Below the pieces are notes generated by a model. It was not told where the DNA came from. It saw only the letters and a list, made by a program, of their open reading frames with translations, and made no database searches. Shown here piece after piece: positions 25,547 through 33,317 of a stretch of DNA of 39,384 nucleotides (the first letter of the stretch is position 1; each line of letters opens with the position of its first letter). The translations under genes were made by a program, and so were the position numbers. The DNA comes from Streptomyces tricolor (GTDB lineage: Bacteria > Actinomycetota > Actinomycetes > Streptomycetales > Streptomycetaceae), in assembly GCF_002155905.1 (NCBI RefSeq), contig NZ_MUMF01000007.1, forward strand, positions 1 through 39,384, given 5' to 3'.

Positions 25547-25822
25547 ATGACCGCTGACCCGATGTTCACGATCCGCTCCGGACGGCCGACCGAGCACGAG
25601 ATCGCCGTCCTCACCGTGGCGCTGCTGACCTGCCTGCACCGGTTTGCCGCGGACCCGTCCGCGGTCGCCGGCCGGGCACACCGCCGGGGCCCGGACGCAC
25701 CGCCGGCGGCCGGCTGGGCGGACTGGCCCGGCGCGCACCAGCCCGCCGTCACCGGCTGGGGGCACCGGCCCGGCCGGGAGTGGCCTGCGGAGGCCGGACG
25801 GCCGACCTGGACGGACCAGTAG
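25547..25822 (+). CDS. Acyl-CoA carboxylase epsilon subunit
   Basis: A 91-residue protein that starts two bases after the carboxylase beta gene. The N-terminal segment FTIRSGRPTEHEIAVLTVALL matches the short helix region of actinobacterial AccE/PccE subunits, and Trp-rich C-terminal residues are also usual. The middle is Pro/Arg/Gly-rich and poorly conserved. It would stabilise and activate the beta/alpha complex. The assignment depends on the N-terminal motif and the gene position. Confidence 0.75.
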   Translation: MTADPMFTIRSGRPTEHEIAVLTVALLTCLHRFAADPSAVAGRAHRRGPDAPPAAGWADWPGAHQPAVTGWGHRPGREWPAEAGRPTWTDQ

Positions 25823-25854
25823 CGACGGCGCAGGGAACCGAAGAGGAAACGAAA

Positions 25855-25882
25855 GGGGGGTGACGCGCTCGCGTCACCCCCC
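25855..25882. terminator. Bidirectional terminator between carboxylase and MBL genes
   Basis: GGGGGGTGACGCG and its complement form a 13-base-pair perfect stem around a two-base centre (25855-25882); a four-base loop is more realistic. It lies midway between the convergent ends of the carboxylase epsilon and metallo-beta-lactamase-fold genes. Confidence 0.85.
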
Positions 25883-25901
25883 TCGGCCGGCGGACCGTCA
25901 C

Positions 25902-26819
25902 TCAGGCACGGCAGACCGGGAGACCCCCGTGGAACTCCACCATCTCCCCGAACGCCATGGCCACGTCGATCGGCGCACCCGGTACCGCTCCGGCCAGCTC
26001 CGCGTAGGAGCGGTGCAGGTTCCCGACGATGCGCTCGGCGTCGAGGAGTCCGGCCCACGCACCCAGATCGGTGGTCCGGGCCGTCTCCAGCACCGACCGT
26101 CCGGCCCGCAGCCCCGAGTCCGCCACCTCCACCAGCCAGTTCAGGTAGGAGGCGGTCTCCTCCAGCAACTCCGCACCGCCGACCGGCCCGTGACCGGGTA
26201 CGACCGTCTCCGCCCCCAGCGCGCGCAGCCGTTCGATCGCCGCCAGCGAACCGGTGACCGAGCCCATCAGGCAGAACGGAGTGCTCCGCGACCACACGAC
26301 GTCCCCGGTGAACAGGACCCCGTCGTCGGGCAGCCACACCACCGTGTCGCCGGTGGTGTGGGCGGGCCCGGGGTGCAGCAGGGCGATGCGCCGGCCGCCC
26401 GCGTGGACGGCGGCCTCGTCGCCACTGTAGGTCACGTCCGGTCCGAGGACCGGTGTCTCCCCCCACTCCACGTCCGGCCACAACCCGCGCAGCCCCGGGC
26501 CCGCGGCGATCTGGTCACGGGCGCAGTTCTCATGGGCGATGATCGTCGCCCGCGGCTTGAAGTAGGAGTTGCCGAAGGTGTGATCGCCGTGGAAGTGCGT
26601 GTTGACGAGGAAGTCCGGCCCGGCAGGCGCCAGCGCGCCCACCGCTTCGGCCAGGACGCGGGTACGGCGTTCGGTGGCGGCCGTGTCGACCAGCACCGCG
26701 CACTCCCCGTCGAGGACCAGCCCGGCGTTGTTCAGGCACCACCCGCCGTCGGGCTGGACCCAGGCGTAGACCGACCGGGCGATCTCTCGCATCTCCGACC
26801 GGACCTGTTGAAGCGTCAT
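25902..26819 (-). CDS. Metallo-beta-lactamase-fold hydrolase, ActIV-like polyketide cyclase/thioesterase
   Basis: A 305-residue MBL-fold protein with the metal motif THFHGDH (His75, His77, Asp79, His80), later ligand regions LLHPGPAHTTGD and VLFTGDVVW, and VVPGHGPVGG. ActIV and related aromatic-cluster proteins of about 300 residues share this fold and act as later-ring cyclases or chain-releasing thioesterases. Gene position beside SnoaL-like and ketosynthase genes supports that role. The start is taken as ATG 26819 (MTLQQVRSEM). Longer in-frame versions add residues without family character. It is divergent from the second SnoaL-like gene. Confidence 0.83.
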   Translation of the reverse strand: MTLQQVRSEMREIARSVYAWVQPDGGWCLNNAGLVLDGECAVLVDTAATERRTRVLAEAVGALAPAGPDFLVNTHFHGDHTFGNSYFKPRATIIAHENCARDQIAAGPGLRGLWPDVEWGETPVLGPDVTYSGDEAAVHAGGRRIALLHPGPAHTTGDTVVWLPDDGVLFTGDVVWSRSTPFCLMGSVTGSLAAIERLRALGAETVVPGHGPVGGAELLEETASYLNWLVEVADSGLRAGRSVLETARTTDLGAWAGLLDAERIVGNLHRSYAELAGAVPGAPIDVAMAFGEMVEFHGGLPVCRA

Positions 26820-26842
26820 TCCCGACTCCGTTCCCGGTGCGA

Positions 26843-26878
26843 CGGAACAGCGGCACACGTGCGCCGACCGCTGTTCCG
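26843..26878. promoter_or_regulatory. 11-bp inverted repeat upstream of the MBL gene
   Basis: CGGAACAGCGG (26843-26853) is repeated inverted as CCGCTGTTCCG (26868-26878) with a 14-base spacer that contains CACGTG. It lies 24 bases before the MBL start codon in the 229-base divergent region 26820-27048. It could be an operator for a dimeric repressor or an RNA hairpin in the leader of the minus-strand gene. Confidence 0.5.
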
Positions 26879-26959
26879 GCGACTGCGACGTCATTTTGTC
26901 GGCAACAATCGCCCGAAAGACATGAGCCTCACTAGAATTCTGAAAGACCCGGTCGGGGA

Positions 26960-26979
26960 ATTCTCGGTGCACCGAGAAT
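26960..26979. promoter_or_regulatory. Perfect 20-bp palindrome upstream of the second SnoaL-like gene
   Basis: ATTCTCGGTG (26960-26969) is followed directly by its exact reverse complement (26970-26979). TAGAAT (26933-26938) upstream matches the -10 consensus at five of six bases, so the palindrome would cover roughly +15 to +35 of that transcript, a usual operator position. The bases around it are unusually AT-rich for this DNA. No regulator gene of TetR or similar type is in the window. Confidence 0.55.
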
Positions 26980-27048
26980 CCAGTCGATTTCCAGCTCCCC
27001 GGACGACGCTTCCTCAGGAAGGAAACCCATGTCCGGGAGGAGCACATC

Positions 27049-27489
27049 GTGGCTACGCAGACCGCCGAGCGGCAGAAGGTGACGGCCGAGGAGTATGTGG
27101 AGATCCTCGGTTTCTACGCCCGACAGTGCCGCCTGATGGATGCCCTGAAGATCGAGGAGTTCGCCGGCACCTTCACCGAGGACGGTGTCATCGACCACGC
27201 GCACCGCGGGGAGCGCCTCGCCGGCCGCGAGGCGATGGTCGCGGCGATGCGGGCCGCGCTCCCGCGGTACAGGTCGGTCGTGCCGCGGCACTGGTTCGAC
27301 CACTACCTCGTCGAGAAGACCGAGGACGGCTGGCGGGTGGACTACGTCTGCCTGGTCACGCGGACCGACGCCACCGGCAAGGTGGACTTCGAGCCGACCT
27401 TCACCGTGGTGGACGAGCTGGTGCGCACCGAGACCGGTGAGATCCGGACCCGCGAGCGCGTCATCGACCAGGACCGTCCGGCCTCCTGA
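27049..27489 (+). CDS. SnoaL-like (NTF2-fold) protein 2
   Basis: A 146-residue NTF2-fold protein, paralogous to the one at 18880-19362. Shared landmarks are the N-terminal helix with [31 protein letters not shown] and [18 protein letters not shown]. It probably takes part in ring closure or oxidative rearrangement of the polyketide. GTG 27049 follows GGGAGGAG. It is followed by the thymidylyltransferase gene 14 bases downstream, so polyketide and sugar genes share a transcript. Confidence 0.8.
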   Translation: MATQTAERQKVTAEEYVEILGFYARQCRLMDALKIEEFAGTFTEDGVIDHAHRGERLAGREAMVAAMRAALPRYRSVVPRHWFDHYLVEKTEDGWRVDYVCLVTRTDATGKVDFEPTFTVVDELVRTETGEIRTRERVIDQDRPAS

Positions 27490-27503
27490 GGCCGAGGACC
27501 GCG

Positions 27504-28421
27504 ATGAAGGGAATCGTCCTCGCCGGAGGCACGGGGACCCGGCTGCATCCGATCACTCTGGCCGTGTCGAAACAGCTCCTCCCCGTCAGCGACAAGCCGA
27601 TGATCTACTACCCGTTGTCGGTGCTCATGCTGGCCGACATCCGGGAGATCCTCGTCATCACCACGCCCAGCGACATGCCGCACTTCCAGCGGCTGCTCGG
27701 TGACGGCTCGCGGCTGGGCCTCTCGCTCAGCTACGCCGCGCAGGAGAAGCCCGGCGGCCTGGCGCAGGCGTTCATCATCGGGGCCGACTTCATCGGCGCC
27801 GACCCGGTCGCCCTGGTGCTGGGGGACAACATCTTCCACGGCTCGGGATTCCGGGAGCTGTTGCGCCGGAACGCCCGCGACGTGGACGGCTGCGTCCTCT
27901 TCGGCTATCCGGTACCGGACCCCGAGCGGTACGGGGTCGGGGTCACCGACGCCGAGGGGCGGCTGGTCTCGCTCGAGGAGAAGCCGGCCGAACCGAAGTC
28001 CGATCGGGCGATCACCGGCCTGTACTTCTACGACAACGACGTCGTGGACGTGGCCAAGAACCTGAGCCCGTCGCCGCGCGGCGAACTGGAGATCACCGAC
28101 GTCAACCGGTGGTACCTGGAACGCGGCAAGGCCCGGCTGATCGAGCTGGGCCGGGGCTTCGCCTGGCTCGACACGGGCACCCCCGAGGCGCTGCTCAAGG
28201 CCGGCATCTACGTGCAGGCCATGGAGGAGCGCATGGGGGTGCGCATCGCCTGTCTGGAGGAGGTCGCGCTGCAGATGGGCTTCATCGACGCCGAGGCGTG
28301 CCGCCGGCTGGGGGAGTCGATGGACAAGTCGCCGTACGGCCGGTACGTGATGGAGGTCGCCGCCGAAGCCGTCGGCGTCGGCTACCGCCGTCGGCTCGTC
28401 GACGCGAAGCGAGGGGTGTGA
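27504..28421 (+). CDS. rmlA: Glucose-1-phosphate thymidylyltransferase
   Basis: A 305-residue nucleotidyltransferase that joins dTTP and glucose-1-phosphate to give dTDP-glucose, the first step of deoxysugar supply. The signature [13 protein letters not shown] (6-18), [26 protein letters not shown] and EEKPAEPKS are all intact. The C-terminus (about 290 onward) is slightly longer than short RmlA proteins. The next enzyme, dTDP-glucose 4,6-dehydratase, is absent from the window. It ends facing the KSIII gene, with several hairpins between. Confidence 0.96.
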   Translation: MKGIVLAGGTGTRLHPITLAVSKQLLPVSDKPMIYYPLSVLMLADIREILVITTPSDMPHFQRLLGDGSRLGLSLSYAAQEKPGGLAQAFIIGADFIGADPVALVLGDNIFHGSGFRELLRRNARDVDGCVLFGYPVPDPERYGVGVTDAEGRLVSLEEKPAEPKSDRAITGLYFYDNDVVDVAKNLSPSPRGELEITDVNRWYLERGKARLIELGRGFAWLDTGTPEALLKAGIYVQAMEERMGVRIACLEEVALQMGFIDAEACRRLGESMDKSPYGRYVMEVAAEAVGVGYRRRLVDAKRGV

Positions 28422-28560
28422 CCTCGGCGCACCGAGGCCGGCCCCGCGAGGACCTGTCCGGCGGATCGTGCCGGGGACGCGGGGTCCGGCACGCACCCGG
28501 GGAGCACGCGCTCCCCGGCGAGGCGGGCCCTCGGCCGCGTTCCCGGCCGGCATCCGACGC

Positions 28561-28718
28561 CCCCGCGCTCGACAGCACTCGCGCGGGGTTCCGGCACGTC
28601 GCCGCCCTCCTCCGCCCGGTGACCGGACGTCGCCCCCGCACGAACGAGCTCGCGCGGGGGCGCCCCCATGCCCCGCTGATCAGGCACTGTCACCGTCCCG
28701 CGCCGTGATGCGCGGGAC
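28561..28718. terminator. Cluster of three hairpins between convergent thymidylyltransferase and KSIII genes
   Basis: The 302-base gap 28422-28723 holds no gene I can support. Three perfect stems are visible. They are eight pairs (28561-28568 with 28581-28588), nine pairs (28631-28639 with 28654-28662) and nine pairs (28695-28703 with 28710-28718). The last, with a six-base loop, stands five bases beyond the KSIII stop and likely ends that transcript. The others can stop transcription from the left. Confidence 0.75.
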
Positions 28719-28723
28719 GCTCC

Positions 28724-29743
28724 CTACGCCGCGGTGAGGACCTGCAGGACGGCCACCGTCCAGGCGAAGCCGCCGCCCGCGCTGACCAGCGCGCCCATCT
28801 GGCCCGGGCGCAGGGCACCGGTCCGGGTCAGATGGGCGAGCCCGGCGAACATGTCGCCCGCGCCGAGATGGCCGACCCCCGAGCCCCAGGGCCACGTGGT
28901 CCGCTCCGGGTCGAGGCCCAGCGCCGAGAAGAACTGGAAGTCCATCTTCGCGCGGCCGAGGTGGGGGAGCACCGTCCAGTCGAGGTCCTCCTGCTTCACA
29001 TCCGCCTCCAGCAGGGCCTGTTCGAAAGCCTCCCGCTGGCCGGTGTGCAGCCGGTCGATCAGCTCCGACATGCCCATCTCCTTCACCAGACGGGCGCGGG
29101 GCTCCTCCACGCTGATCGGGGTCCTGGTCTCCATCGGGGCCGTGGCGAAGGGATCGTCGCCCCGCCCCATCTTCTCCAGGACCGGGTCGGACACCGTCAC
29201 CAGACTGCGGATCAGCGCGAAACCCCCCGCCGTGGACAGCACGATCGCGGTGCCGCCGTCCCCCAGCACGGTCCCCGGATCGGTGGTCCACCGGTCGATC
29301 CCCGGCAGGCAGAACCGGTCGCCGGTGGTCACGAGGGCACTGTGGCGGCTCGCGTCCGCGCGCAGATAGGCCACCGCCAGCTCCAGGGCGGCCATCCCGC
29401 CGTTGGACAACTGCTCGACGGCCAGCGACAGGCACGCGTTGCCGACGGCCTCGCGCTGCACGTACGAGGCGGGCGCCCACAGGTCGTAGCCCTGGAAGTA
29501 GCTGCTGGCGTGCAGGACCAGGTCGATGTCGTGGGGGGCGGCGTCCGCGTGGCGCAGCGCCTCCCGTGCGGCCTCGACCGCCATCTGCGGTCCGGCCTGC
29601 GTGCCGACGCACACCGACCGCATCCGGGTGCGCCGCACGGTCCATTCGTCGGTCAGCCCCTGCCGGACCGCCTCCTCGGCCGGCATGGCCGGCGGCAGAT
29701 GAAGTCCCACCCCGGAAACGAATACCTCTTTTGCTGGCACCAC
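28724..29743 (-). CDS. KSIII-like ketosynthase/acyltransferase (DpsC/HedS/CerJ group)
   Basis: A 339-residue thiolase-fold protein of the ketoacyl synthase III group found in secondary metabolism. The nucleophile is Cys104 (GNACLSL) and the histidine is His261 (VLPHLGRAK). The position of the usual FabH Asn carries GHLGAGD with Asp297, the Cys-His-Asp arrangement of CerJ/ChlB3-type acyl transferring members. It could move the type I PKS-made acyl group to the type II PKS, start the chain, or acylate another acceptor. GTG 29743 or 29740 is the start; GGAGGG spacing slightly favours 29740. It is divergent from the AT and type I PKS genes. Confidence 0.88.
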   Translation of the reverse strand: MVPAKEVFVSGVGLHLPPAMPAEEAVRQGLTDEWTVRRTRMRSVCVGTQAGPQMAVEAAREALRHADAAPHDIDLVLHASSYFQGYDLWAPASYVQREAVGNACLSLAVEQLSNGGMAALELAVAYLRADASRHSALVTTGDRFCLPGIDRWTTDPGTVLGDGGTAIVLSTAGGFALIRSLVTVSDPVLEKMGRGDDPFATAPMETRTPISVEEPRARLVKEMGMSELIDRLHTGQREAFEQALLEADVKQEDLDWTVLPHLGRAKMDFQFFSALGLDPERTTWPWGSGVGHLGAGDMFAGLAHLTRTGALRPGQMGALVSAGGGFAWTVAVLQVLTAA

Positions 29744-29917
29744 TTTTCCCTCCGCCCGACGGCATTCGGCCGTCGAGCCTGCACGGTGCCGCTCGGGGGT
29801 GGCTCAACCCCAGCCGGAGGCGGATCTCGATCCCGGTTCTCGATCGGGGCTCAGGTGAATGTCGAATCCGCTGGCTCATATTGCGGCAGCGAGGAAAGAC
29901 GGAAGGACGGTAATCGG
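29744..29917. promoter_or_regulatory. Divergent promoter region between KSIII and AT genes
   Basis: The 174-base region holds a seven-pair hairpin, CGACGGC (29757-29763) with GCCGTCG (29769-29775), close to the KSIII start. It also has a direct repeat TCTCGATC at 29825-29832 and 29838-29845 (13-base period). The repeat resembles activator half-sites but lacks the 11-base spacing of SARP sites. No clear -35/-10 pair is visible. Confidence 0.3.
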
Positions 29918-30943
29918 ATGCCGCTCACAGCGCAACAGCCGAATCCGCCGGTCGCACTCGTCTTCCCCGGCCAGGGTGCGCAGTACCCACGCATGGCCGC
30001 GGGCCTGTACGAGCACGACTCGACGTTCACCTTCTGGATGGACGAGGCGTTCCGGCTCCTGGGACAGGACGGTCCGCGGCTGCGGCGGGAATGGCTCGCC
30101 GAGGTGCCGTCGGCGCAGTACGACGACGTGACGGTGGCCCAGCCGCTGCTCTACGCGGTGAACCACGCCCTCGGGCGGATGGTGCTCGGCTGGGGCGTGC
30201 GTCCGGCGGCGTTCCTCGGGCACAGCGTGGGGGAGTTCGCCGCGGCGACCCTCGCCGGGATCTTCGGATTCGACGACGGCATACGTCTGATGCGCGAGCG
30301 GGTCGTGCACTTCGCCGACACCCCACCCGGCGGGATGCTGGCCGTGGCGGCCGGCACCGAGGACGTCGCCGACCTGCTCGGCGAGGAGGTGCACCTCGCC
30401 GCGGTCAACGCCGCCCGCCAGCTCCTGCTCGCCGGGGAGCGCGAACCCCTGGACCGGGCGGCCCGCGAGCTGGCCGGACGGGGCGTGATCTGCCGCCGGG
30501 TGCTGGCCAGGCAGGCCTTCCACAGCCCCGCGGTCGACGACGCCGTACGCGCGACCCTGCACGGGTTCCGCACCGTGCCGCTGCGGCGGCCGGACGTCCC
30601 CTTCTACTCCGCTGGTACGGGAGGCCCGCTCCCCGAGAAGGAGGCGCTGGACCCTGACTTCTGGGCCTGGCAGGCGGCCCGGACCGTGTACTTCGCACCG
30701 GCGCTCACCGCCCTGCTCGCCGCGCACGACTGCCTGCTGCTGGAGGCCGGTCCGGGCGACGGCCTCAGCCGGCTGGCCCGCCGCCAGCCCCGGGTGACCG
30801 CCAGGCGGAGCTTCGTCCAGCCGCTGGTGCCGGGAGACCGTGACGACCGCGAGGCCGTCGACGAGGTACGGCGCCGACTCACCCTCGTCGCCGCCGGAGA
30901 CCGGCACGACCGACCCGGCCACCGACACAGCCGAGGGGACTGA
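29918..30943 (+). CDS. Discrete acyltransferase, malonyl-type (HedF-like, acts in trans)
   Basis: A 341-residue stand-alone AT with FPGQGAQYPRM at the start, the nucleophile Ser103 in GHSVGEF, and AFHS (200-203). GHSVG and AFHS are the residues linked to malonyl-CoA choice; methylmalonyl ATs carry GHSQG and YASH. It ends one base before the KSQ-ACP gene, which lacks an AT, so it very likely loads that ACP in trans. The last 20 or so residues are low-complexity Arg/His/Asp and outside the domain. ATG 29918 is chosen because the AT fold begins at residue 11. A discrete AT (HedF) is also present beside the type I PKS genes of hedamycin. Confidence 0.88.
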   Translation: MPLTAQQPNPPVALVFPGQGAQYPRMAAGLYEHDSTFTFWMDEAFRLLGQDGPRLRREWLAEVPSAQYDDVTVAQPLLYAVNHALGRMVLGWGVRPAAFLGHSVGEFAAATLAGIFGFDDGIRLMRERVVHFADTPPGGMLAVAAGTEDVADLLGEEVHLAAVNAARQLLLAGEREPLDRAARELAGRGVICRRVLARQAFHSPAVDDAVRATLHGFRTVPLRRPDVPFYSAGTGGPLPEKEALDPDFWAWQAARTVYFAPALTALLAAHDCLLLEAGPGDGLSRLARRQPRVTARRSFVQPLVPGDRDDREAVDEVRRRLTLVAAGDRHDRPGHRHSRGD

Positions 30944-30944
30944 C

Positions 30945-33317
30945 ATGACCGAGGAGATCCGCATGACCGGTGCGTCCGGGGAGCCCGTGGCCGTGGTGGG
31001 CATGGCCTGCCGCTTCCCCGGCGCCGACGATCTCGACGGCTTCTGGCGGATGCTGCGCCGGGGCGGCGACGCCATCGGCCCCGGCACGGGCCTGCGCGAC
31101 GGCCGCCGTCCCGGCGGATACCTGCGCGACGTCGAACTCTTCGACGCGGAGCTGTTCGGGATCTCGCCGCACGAGGCCGCCCTGATGGACCCGCAGCAGC
31201 GCCTGCTCCTCGAACTGTGCTGGCACGCCCTGGAGGACGCGCGCATCCCGCCCACGGCCGGCGGGGCGACCGGCGTCTTCGTCGGATCCTGCTCGGACGA
31301 CTACGCGCTGCTGAGCCGTATGTCCGGGGCGGTGGACGCCTACACCATGACCGGCACGGCCCGGACCTTCCTCGCCAACCGCCTGTCCTACTTCTTCCGG
31401 TTCACCGGCCCCAGCACGGTCGTCGACACCGGCCAGTCCTCCTCACTGACCGCCCTCGACCAGGCGCTGGGCAGTCTGCGGCGCGGGGAGTGCACGACCG
31501 CGGTGGTCGCGGGCGTCCAGCTCAACCTCACCCCGACCGGCGACCGGCTCATCGAGGAGCTGGGGGCGATGTCGCCCACCGGCCGCTGCCACACCTTCGA
31601 CGCCCGCGCCGACGGGATCGTACGCGGCGAGGGCGCCGGCGTCCTGGTGCTCAAGCCCCTGGAGGCGGCCGTCGCCGCCGGGGACCGGGTGTACTGCACG
31701 GTGCTGGCCACCGCCGTCAACAACGACGGCGGCGGCCCCAGCCTGACCACCCCCACCCAGGCCGCCCAGCAGAACCTGCTGGCCGAGGCTTACCGCCGGG
31801 CGGGCGTGGACCCGGCCGGTGTCGCGTACGTGGAGCTGCACGGCACCGGCACCAAGGCCGGCGACCCGGTGGAGGCCCGCGCCCTCGGTGGTGTCCTCGG
31901 CCGGGGCCGGCTCGCGGACCGGCCCCTGCTGGTCGGCTCGGTGAAGACCAACATCGGGCACCTGGAGGGCGCGGCCGGCATCGCCGGACTGATCAAGACC
32001 GCGGCGAGCCTCTTCCACCGCGAACTCCCGCCGACCCTCAACCACCGGCGGCCCCACCCCGACATCGACCTCGACGGGCTGCGGCTGCGCGTCACCACCC
32101 GGCGCCGGGCCTGGCCGGCCGACGAGGGGCCGCTGGTCTGCGGCGTCTCGTCCTTCGGCCTCGGCGGCACGAACGCCCACGCCGTGCTCGGCGAGGCGCC
32201 CCGGAGGGAGGCGGGCGTTGCGGCGTCCGGTGCGGAAGGGACTCGGGGGGAGGCCGTCCTTGCGGCGTCTCGTGAACAACTGCCCCGGCGGGAAGCGGTC
32301 GTTGCGGCGCCCGGCCCGGAAGCGACTCGGCGGGAGGCGGGCGTTGCGGCGTCCGCTGCGGGAGGGACCCGGGGGGAGGCGGACGTTGCGGCGTCCGGTG
32401 CGGAAGGGACTGGGGGGGAGGCGGACGTTGCGGCGTCTCGTGCGCAGGTGTCCTGGCGGGAGGCGGTCGTTGCGGCGTCCGGTGCGGAAGGGACTCGGAG
32501 GGAGGCGGTCGTTGCGGCGTCCGGTGCGGAAGGGGCTCGGCGGGAGGCCGCCGCACCGGCGTCCCGTGCGCGGGTGTCCGACGAGCCGGTGCCCGTGCTG
32601 CTCTCCGGGCACACCGAGGCGGCGCTGCGGGACCAGGCCGCCCGGCTGGCCGACCGGCTGGAGCGGCACGACGAGGCGGACCTCCGTGACGTCGGCCTCG
32701 CCTCCGCGACGACCCGCGCGGCCCTGCCCGTACGCGCCGCCCTCATCGCCTCCGAGCGCGCGGAACTGGTCACCCGGCTCCGGGAGCTGGCCGGCGGGGC
32801 CTCCGCCGACGGGGCGACGATCCTCACGGGCCGGCCCGGAGCGGAGCCGACGGCGCGACCGGCCGACGGGAACGAGCCCGTCACGGCCGCCGCGACGGCG
32901 GGTGCCGCCTTCGTGCTGGGCAAGCCGGTGGACTGGCTCGCGGTCTACGGCCCGCAGGCCCGGCCGGCCGATCTGCCGCTGTACCCCTTCCAGCGGCGCC
33001 CGTACTGGCTGGACACGGCGACGCCCACCGGCCCCGCCACCGACGGCTCCGCGCCCCCGTGGTCCGGAGACCCGCTGGACCTGGTCCTCGACCTCACCGC
33101 CGAGATCCTCGGCCGGGCACCCGGCACCGACCTCGACCTCGACGCCACCTTCACCGACCTCGGCCTGGACTCCCGCATGGCCGTGGCGCTGCGTACCGCC
33201 GTCGCCAGGGCCACCGGCCGCGTCCTGCCGACGACCCTGCTCTTCGACCACCCCACGCCGGCAGCGCTCATCGAGGCGCTCCGGTCGGACGACACGAAAG
33301 GTCACGAGTTTCGATGA
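30945..33317 (+). CDS. Type I PKS loading protein: KSQ and ACP, AT domain missing
   Basis: A 790-residue loading module. Residues 16-420 are a ketosynthase whose Cys is replaced by Gln164 (DTGQSSSL), the KSQ form that decarboxylates malonyl-ACP to make a starter. The HGTGT and KTNIGH histidines are kept. A 126-residue repeat follows (421-546), then the KS-AT linker ([16 protein letters not shown]). There is no AT; the chain passes into a post-AT linker (PVDWLAVYG...[12 protein letters not shown]) and an ACP with Ser743 in GLDSRMAV. The AT appears to be cleanly deleted and supplied by the neighbouring 29918-30943 gene. It overlaps the next PKS gene by four bases. Confidence 0.92.
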   Translation: MTEEIRMTGASGEPVAVVGMACRFPGADDLDGFWRMLRRGGDAIGPGTGLRDGRRPGGYLRDVELFDAELFGISPHEAALMDPQQRLLLELCWHALEDARIPPTAGGATGVFVGSCSDDYALLSRMSGAVDAYTMTGTARTFLANRLSYFFRFTGPSTVVDTGQSSSLTALDQALGSLRRGECTTAVVAGVQLNLTPTGDRLIEELGAMSPTGRCHTFDARADGIVRGEGAGVLVLKPLEAAVAAGDRVYCTVLATAVNNDGGGPSLTTPTQAAQQNLLAEAYRRAGVDPAGVAYVELHGTGTKAGDPVEARALGGVLGRGRLADRPLLVGSVKTNIGHLEGAAGIAGLIKTAASLFHRELPPTLNHRRPHPDIDLDGLRLRVTTRRRAWPADEGPLVCGVSSFGLGGTNAHAVLGEAPRREAGVAASGAEGTRGEAVLAASREQLPRREAVVAAPGPEATRREAGVAASAAGGTRGEADVAASGAEGTGGEADVAASRAQVSWREAVVAASGAEGTRREAVVAASGAEGARREAAAPASRARVSDEPVPVLLSGHTEAALRDQAARLADRLERHDEADLRDVGLASATTRAALPVRAALIASERAELVTRLRELAGGASADGATILTGRPGAEPTARPADGNEPVTAAATAGAAFVLGKPVDWLAVYGPQARPADLPLYPFQRRPYWLDTATPTGPATDGSAPPWSGDPLDLVLDLTAEILGRAPGTDLDLDATFTDLGLDSRMAVALRTAVARATGRVLPTTLLFDHPTPAALIEALRSDDTKGHEFR
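32205..32582 (+). repeat. Nine in-frame 42-base tandem repeats in the KSQ protein
   Basis: Nine contiguous 42-base units encode 14-residue units of the form [14 protein letters not shown], residues 421-546 of the KSQ-ACP protein. Units differ by substitutions only, with no change in length, and several are nearly identical in DNA. The array sits between the KS domain and the KS-AT linker. Encoded residues are Ala/Glu/Gly/Arg-rich and likely form a flexible or helical spacer. Confidence 0.9.

Noticed and set aside
32205..32582. The 42-base repeats as a CRISPR array
   Set aside because: Units are contiguous with no spacers, stay in frame with the PKS protein, and no cas genes are near.
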